NCBI RefSeq assembly: GCF_001742745.1
Contig: NZ_MJAK01000005.1
Span: 62,001 to 126,000, forward strand
From: Curtobacterium sp. ER1/6
GTDB taxonomy: Bacteria > Actinomycetota > Actinomycetes > Actinomycetales > Microbacteriaceae
Length of the DNA stretch: 64,000 bases
Direction of reading: 5' to 3'
Made by a program: the position numbers and the translations under genes. Shown here one piece after another: positions 59,752 to 64,000 of the stretch; the first letter of the stretch is position 1, and each line of letters opens with the position of its first letter. Under the pieces are notes generated by a model. It had not been told where the DNA came from. It did not search any database and saw nothing but the letters and a program-made list of their open reading frames with translations.

Positions 59752-60783
59752 CTAGCCGAGCCGTGCCCGCAGGAAGGCAACGACCCGCTCGCTCATCGCC
59801 CGGTCGAGCTGCGCGATCGAGTGCGCCGTGCCCTCGACCGCCACGAACGTCACGGGCACGTCGTGGGCACGCAGCGTCGCCACGAACTCCTGCGACTCCC
59901 ACAGCGGGATGAACTCGTCGGTCGAGTGCCCGACGAAGAACGGGGGCGTGTCCGTGGTGACGTGGGACCCGGGCGAGGCCTGCTGTGCCGCCGGACAGTC
60001 GGCGTACGCCCGGCAGCCCAGGTAGAGCAGCTGCTTCCGCTGGAACGAGGCCGACACCCCGTCCGGCTCGGTCGACCGTGCCGTCAGGTCCGTCGGACCG
60101 CTCAGGTCCACCACCGCGCGCACCCGGTCACCGGCGGCCCAGGCGGCGGACTCGTGGTCCTGGACGGCGAGCAGCGCGGCGAGGTTGCCGCCGGCGCTGC
60201 CGCCGAACAGTCCGACGCGGTCGGGGTCGATGTCGTAGGTCTCCAGGGTCGCCGGGCGGAACACCCAGTCGAGCGCCCGGCGGACGTCGTCGTACCCGGC
60301 GGGCCACGGGTCGGTCGGGGCCAGGCGGTAGTCGACGTTGACGGTCACGAAGCCCTCGGACGCCAGGTACTGGCAGACCGCTCGGTAGGCCGCGGTCGCC
60401 TTGTCGCCGTGCGACCAACTGCCGCCGTGGATCATCATCACGGCCGGGCGGCCCGACGAGGGGCGGGGGTCCGCCCGGGCGGGGTCCGCCGCCGCCGTGC
60501 TGGGCGAGCGCGAGGGCGAGGGCGTCGGCGTCGGTGTCGCCGTGGTGTCGGGCGCGCTGTCCGGCGGCAGGCAGACGTCGAGTCGCTGCAGGTCCGCCGA
60601 GCCGTACGGCACGTCGGCCACGACGTCGATCCCCGGGTAGCGCAGCGAGAGCGGGTAGATCACCGGCTCGGCCGTCACGGTCTCGTCCCGGTCCGCCGCG
60701 GGAGCGCCGCTGCACGACACGAGCGCACCGAGCACCGCCCCCGCGGTGAGGAGTGCGAGCAGTGTCCGGCGGCCTGTCCTCAT
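59752..60783 (-). CDS. alpha/beta hydrolase lipoprotein (esterase-like)
   Basis: 343 residues, ATG at 60783. A short Arg-rich signal with lipobox LVSC (about residues 21-24) exports and anchors it. A Pro/Thr/Ser-rich linker (about 75-110) follows. The hydrolase core has MMIHGGSWSHGD (oxyanion HGG), VNVDYRLAP, the nucleophile elbow GLFGGSAGGN, and the C-terminal VEGTAHSIAQ with the catalytic His; the acid is probably the Asp in GHSTDEF. This is the hormone-sensitive-lipase/carboxylesterase-like pattern. The substrate is unknown. Divergent from the PPK2 gene. Confidence 0.9.
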   Translation of the reverse strand: MRTGRRTLLALLTAGAVLGALVSCSGAPAADRDETVTAEPVIYPLSLRYPGIDVVADVPYGSADLQRLDVCLPPDSAPDTTATPTPTPSPSRSPSTAAADPARADPRPSSGRPAVMMIHGGSWSHGDKATAAYRAVCQYLASEGFVTVNVDYRLAPTDPWPAGYDDVRRALDWVFRPATLETYDIDPDRVGLFGGSAGGNLAALLAVQDHESAAWAAGDRVRAVVDLSGPTDLTARSTEPDGVSASFQRKQLLYLGCRAYADCPAAQQASPGSHVTTDTPPFFVGHSTDEFIPLWESQEFVATLRAHDVPVTFVAVEGTAHSIAQLDRAMSERVVAFLRARLG

Positions 60784-60890
60784 CGGCGTCCACGCTAACC
60801 CGCGGTCCCGTGCGCCGCGTCCGCCGCTGGGCCTTCCGGTGCCAGGACGGGCCCGCGGTGCCAGGATGGAGGAGACCCGCAGGAGGACCC

Positions 60891-61745
60891 GTGAGCCGTC
60901 GCAAGGCCTGGAACACCGACCCCGAACCCCTGCTCCGCGTCGAGGAGGGCTTCCGCCTCGACCGCGTCGACCCCGACGGCACCCCGGGTTTCCCCGGGCG
61001 CAAGATCGACGGGCTCGAGTCGCTCGCCACCGGCGCCGACCGCCTGGCGGCCCTGCAGGAGCGACTGCACGCCGCGAGCACGGCGGGGGACGAGCGCCGC
61101 GTGCTCCTCGTGCTGCAGGCGATGGACACCGCGGGCAAGGGCGGCATCGTCTCGCACGTCGTCGGCGCGGTCGACCCGAACGGTGTGCACTACGCCGGCT
61201 TCGGTGCCCCCACCGCCGAGGAGCGCGAGCACGACTTCCTCTGGCGCGTCGAGCGCGAGCTCCCGCGGGCCGGGCAGCTCGGGGTGTTCGACCGGTCCCA
61301 CTACGAGGACGTCCTCATCCAGAAGGTGCGGTCGATGGCCCCGCCCGAGGAGATCGAACGCCGCTACGGCGCCATCGTCGAGTTCGAGGACCGGCTCGTC
61401 GCCGCGGGCACGACGGTCGTCAAGGTGATGCTGCACATCTCGAAGGACGAGCAGCGCGAGCGGCTGGGTGACCGCCTCGACCGCCCGGACAAGCACTGGA
61501 AGTTCAACCCGGGCGACATCGACGAGCGGCTCCTCTGGGACGAGTACCAGGAGGCCTACCAGACGGTCTTCGACCGGACCTCGACGGCGCGTGCACCCTG
61601 GTACGTCGTCCCGGCGAACCGCAAGTGGTACGCCCGGCTCGCCGTCCAGCAGCTCCTCCTCCGTGCCCTGGAGGACATGCAGCTCAGCTGGCCCGCGGCA
61701 GACTTCGACGTGGCCGAGCAGCGGCAGCGGCTCGCGGAGTCCTGA
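60891..61745 (+). CDS. PPK2 family polyphosphate kinase
   Basis: 284 residues from GTG 60891 with a strong CAGGAGGA. Walker A AMDTAGKGG (about residues 76-84), Walker B GVFDRSHYEDVLI (about 130-142) and the lid region DRPDKHWKFNPGDIDERLLWDEY identify PPK2. One-domain enzymes of this size usually use polyphosphate to phosphorylate ADP or AMP (class I or III); which class cannot be told safely. Stand-alone gene, followed by a helicase with its own promoter. Confidence 0.93.
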   Translation: MSRRKAWNTDPEPLLRVEEGFRLDRVDPDGTPGFPGRKIDGLESLATGADRLAALQERLHAASTAGDERRVLLVLQAMDTAGKGGIVSHVVGAVDPNGVHYAGFGAPTAEEREHDFLWRVERELPRAGQLGVFDRSHYEDVLIQKVRSMAPPEEIERRYGAIVEFEDRLVAAGTTVVKVMLHISKDEQRERLGDRLDRPDKHWKFNPGDIDERLLWDEYQEAYQTVFDRTSTARAPWYVVPANRKWYARLAVQQLLLRALEDMQLSWPAADFDVAEQRQRLAES

Positions 61746-61831
61746 TCCGGGGCACCGACCGGGAGGCCCGCCCCACCCCGTCCCCGCGGCTCACGTCCGC
61801 CCCGGGGCTGGCGGGCGCGCGCCGGGTCGCG

Positions 61832-62011
61832 TAGAATCACTCGGTCGGCCTTCGACGCCGTGACACTGTGATCACGGCCTTTGCTCGGGTGTGTGTTGTT
61901 CGAGGGCTGGATTCACGTCGAACCGCGACGGGAAGAACCTCCTCTCCGCCTCATGAGCCTGCGCCGACGTCGCTGCCGGGCACGCGGATGTCTGCACCCC
62001 GGAAAGAAGCC
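61832..62011 (+). promoter_or_regulatory. promoter and 165-base leader of the DEAD-box helicase gene
   Basis: TAGAAT at 61832-61837 is a strong -10; initiation near 61844 would leave a 5' leader of about 165 bases. In the leader, GCCGTGA (61857-61863) pairs with TCACGGC (61872-61878), followed by CTTTG. Long leaders are typical of cold-regulated helicase mRNAs, but a mechanism is not proved. Confidence 0.55.
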
Positions 62012-64000
62012 ATGGCCCCGTACGACAAGGGCGCGCGTCAGCGTGCCGACGACCGAGTCCGCCACGCGAACGGCACCCCCGCCGCTCGCTCCAGCAAGCA
62101 CCGCGGCTACCGCGCCGCCGACCCGTCGCAGCCGCGGCAGAAGCAGCGCTGGGACGCCGATGCGCGCCGAGGCCGCGAGGCGCAGGGCGAGCGTCCGGCC
62201 CGCCCGAACTGGGAGCCGCGCGACGGCGGTCAGCGCCGCGACGACCGCGGTGGTCGCGGGTTCGACCGCAACGAACGCGCCCCGCGCCGGTTCGAGCGTG
62301 ACGACCGTGCCCCGCGTCGTGACGACGACCGTGGTGGTCGTCGGTTCGACCGTGACGATCGCGCACCGCGTCGTGACGACGACCGTGGTGCTCGTCGGTT
62401 CGACCGTGACGATCGCGCTCCGCGTCGTGACGACGACCGTGGTGGCCGTCGCTTCGACCGTGACGAGCGTGCTCCGCGCCGGTTCGACCGTGACGACCGC
62501 GCGCCGCGTCGTGACGACGACCGTGGTGGCCGTCGGTTCGACCGTGACGAGCGTGCCCCGCGTCGGTTCGACCGCGACGACCGTGCCCCGCGTCGCGATG
62601 ACGACCGTGGTGCCCGTCGGTTCGATCGTGACGACCGCGCCCCGCGTCGGTTCGATCGTGACGACCGTGCGCCCCGTCGTGAGGACGACCGTGGTGCCCG
62701 TCGCTTCGATCGTGACGACCGCGCGCCCCGTCGTGACGACGATCGTGGTGCCCGTCGGTTCGACCGCGACGATCGCGCCCCGCGTCGCTCCTTCGACCGT
62801 GACGACCGCCCCCAGCGCCGCTCGTTCGACGAGGACCGCGCTCCCCGCCGCGACCGCGACGACTCCCGCGGCTCGTACGTCCCCGCCGACGACGTCAAGC
62901 TCGAGAAGCTCCAGGCCGAGGCGACCGTCGCGGCCGACGTCGAGGGCGTGAGCTTCACCGACCTCGGGATCGGCGGCAACATCTCGCGCACCCTCGCCGA
63001 GATGGGCGCCACGAGCCCGTTCCCGATCCAGGCCGCGACGATCCCCGACGTGCTCGCCGGCAAGGACGTGCTCGGCCGCGGCCGCACCGGCTCCGGCAAG
63101 ACCATCGCCTTCGGTGCGCCCCTCGTCGAGAAGCTCATGGAGCACGGCGGCGGCACGAAGCGGAAGATGGGCCGCGCCCCGCGTGCGCTCATCCTCGCCC
63201 CGACGCGCGAGCTCGCCCTGCAGATCGACCGCACGGTGCAGCCGATCGCCCGCTCGGTCGGCCTCTTCACGACGCAGATCTACGGCGGTGTGCCCTACGG
63301 CCGCCAGGAGGGCGCCCTCGAGCGCGGTGTGGACATCATCGTCGGCACGCCCGGTCGCGTGCAGGACCTGATGAACAAGGGGAAGCTCGACCTCAGCGAG
63401 GTCGTCGTCTCCGTGCTCGACGAGGCCGACCACATGTGCGACCTCGGGTTCCTCGAGCCCGTGCGGGAGATCCTCTCGGCCACGGCCGAGGTCACCCCGC
63501 AGGGCAACCGCGCGCAGAAGCTCCTGTTCAGCGCGACCCTCGACGCGCAGGTCGCCTCGCTGGTGTCCGAGTTCCTGCACGAGCCGAGCGTCCACGAGGT
63601 CGCCGGCGAGGACCAGGCATCCTCGACCATCGACCACCGCGTGCTGGTCGTCGAGCAGCGCCAGAAGGACCAGGTCCTCGAGGAGCTCGTGGCCGGTGAC
63701 GGCAAGACGATCGTCTTCGCGCGCACCCGCGCCTACGCCGAGCGTCTGGCCGACCAGTTCGAGGACGCCGGCATCCGTGCGACCTCGCTCCACGGTGACC
63801 TGAACCAGTCGCGGCGCACCCGCAACCTGCAGCTGCTCACGAGCGGCCGGGTGAACGTGCTCGTCGCGACCGACGTCGCCGCGCGCGGCATCCACGTCGA
63901 CGACGTGTCGCTCGTCGTGCAGGCCGACGCCCCGGACGACTACAAGGCCTACATGCACCGCTCGGGCCGCACGGGTCGTGCCGGCAAGGAGGGCACGGTC
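62012..64000 (+). CDS. DEAD-box RNA helicase (partial, window ends inside the gene)
   Basis: 663 residues visible from ATG 62012; the stop is outside. Residues about 72-285 are a long Arg/Asp repeat tract of FDRDDRAPRR (about fifteen copies) with DDRGGRR or DDRGARR between. The helicase core starts near 313: Q-motif FTDLGIGGNISRTLAEMG, motif I GRTGSGKT (about 357), APTRELALQ, DEAD (about 469), SAT (about 507), ATDVAARGI and HRSGRTGRAG (motif VI, about 649). It unwinds short RNA duplexes, for example in ribosome assembly or mRNA decay. The repeat tract before the core is unusual. Confidence 0.94.
   Translation, partial: MAPYDKGARQRADDRVRHANGTPAARSSKHRGYRAADPSQPRQKQRWDADARRGREAQGERPARPNWEPRDGGQRRDDRGGRGFDRNERAPRRFERDDRAPRRDDDRGGRRFDRDDRAPRRDDDRGARRFDRDDRAPRRDDDRGGRRFDRDERAPRRFDRDDRAPRRDDDRGGRRFDRDERAPRRFDRDDRAPRRDDDRGARRFDRDDRAPRRFDRDDRAPRREDDRGARRFDRDDRAPRRDDDRGARRFDRDDRAPRRSFDRDDRPQRRSFDEDRAPRRDRDDSRGSYVPADDVKLEKLQAEATVAADVEGVSFTDLGIGGNISRTLAEMGATSPFPIQAATIPDVLAGKDVLGRGRTGSGKTIAFGAPLVEKLMEHGGGTKRKMGRAPRALILAPTRELALQIDRTVQPIARSVGLFTTQIYGGVPYGRQEGALERGVDIIVGTPGRVQDLMNKGKLDLSEVVVSVLDEADHMCDLGFLEPVREILSATAEVTPQGNRAQKLLFSATLDAQVASLVSEFLHEPSVHEVAGEDQASSTIDHRVLVVEQRQKDQVLEELVAGDGKTIVFARTRAYAERLADQFEDAGIRATSLHGDLNQSRRTRNLQLLTSGRVNVLVATDVAARGIHVDDVSLVVQADAPDDYKAYMHRSGRTGRAGKEGTV

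Noticed and set aside
61913..63958. 681-residue minus-strand and 356-residue plus-strand frames over the helicase
   Set aside because: Both are shadows of the repeat tract; the helicase frame from 62012 has every DEAD-box motif.
1..64000. tRNA, rRNA or mobile-element genes
   Set aside because: No T-arm plus acceptor pattern, rRNA stretch, transposase or integrase motif was noticed by eye; a tRNA scan would settle it.

Overview
The window is high-GC DNA (roughly 70% or more by eye) with many GTG starts, 4-base ATGA/GTGA stop-start overlaps, DUF3072 and DUF3073 genes, LAFTG-type sortase signals and a DtxR-type iron box. Together these indicate an actinobacterium, most likely a Microbacteriaceae member such as Curtobacterium. 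That assignment is inference; no rRNA gene is present to settle it. I saw no tRNA, rRNA, CRISPR array, insertion sequence or phage module. It reads as ordinary chromosome.

Layout. 1-10 kb is a surface region: the end of one LAFTG-anchored protein, a VanZ-like gene, two tandem paralogous 'NYGGY' small proteins of unknown function, and an 1815-residue LAFTG-anchored adhesin of repeated Ig-like domains. It ends with an SRAP-domain DNA-damage gene and two paralogous membrane proteins. 10-17 kb holds a YchJ-like gene, a membrane-anchored HExxH protein, aroE, an iron-box-controlled siderophore-binding lipoprotein, a chorismate mutase-lactonase-acetyltransferase operon and a 2-hydroxyacid dehydrogenase. 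17-21 kb is purS-purQ-purL. 21-30 kb is stress and efflux: PadR/MFS, a CtaG-like protein, Fur/catalase, a VOC dioxygenase-like gene and an SDR. 30-42 kb holds a GAF-SpoIIE phosphatase, purC-purD, a large LuxR regulator, divergent purF/purM, a 196-bp tandem repeat block, DUF3073 and DoxX. 42-45 kb has DUF3072, an unknown protein and a PadR/DUF4097 pair. 45-54 kb is a carbohydrate locus: two permeases and a binding protein, a ROK regulator, a ROK kinase, two Gfo/Idh/MocA dehydrogenases and a TIM-barrel isomerase. 54-64 kb has a YczE/MocR divergent pair, an RND exporter, an esterase-like lipoprotein, a PPK2 kinase and a DEAD-box helicase cut by the window end.

How the genes work together. De novo purine synthesis (purS,Q,L; purC,D; purF; purM) is split into three clusters with other genes between them. 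The ROK regulator probably represses the divergent sugar transporter and its own catabolic operon through three related operator sites. Fur probably controls itself and the catalase. A shared palindrome links a CatE-like VOC gene and a CatD-like DoxX gene 14 kb apart, suggesting a quinone/catechol-stress regulon.

Most striking non-coding structure: a family of at least eight hairpins with a constant GACGGGAGGC outer stem at gene ends; a 196-bp tandem repeat; an array of six GTACCCC boxes before the NYGGY genes; and an 18-bp element shared by the adhesin and SpoIIE-phosphatase upstream regions.
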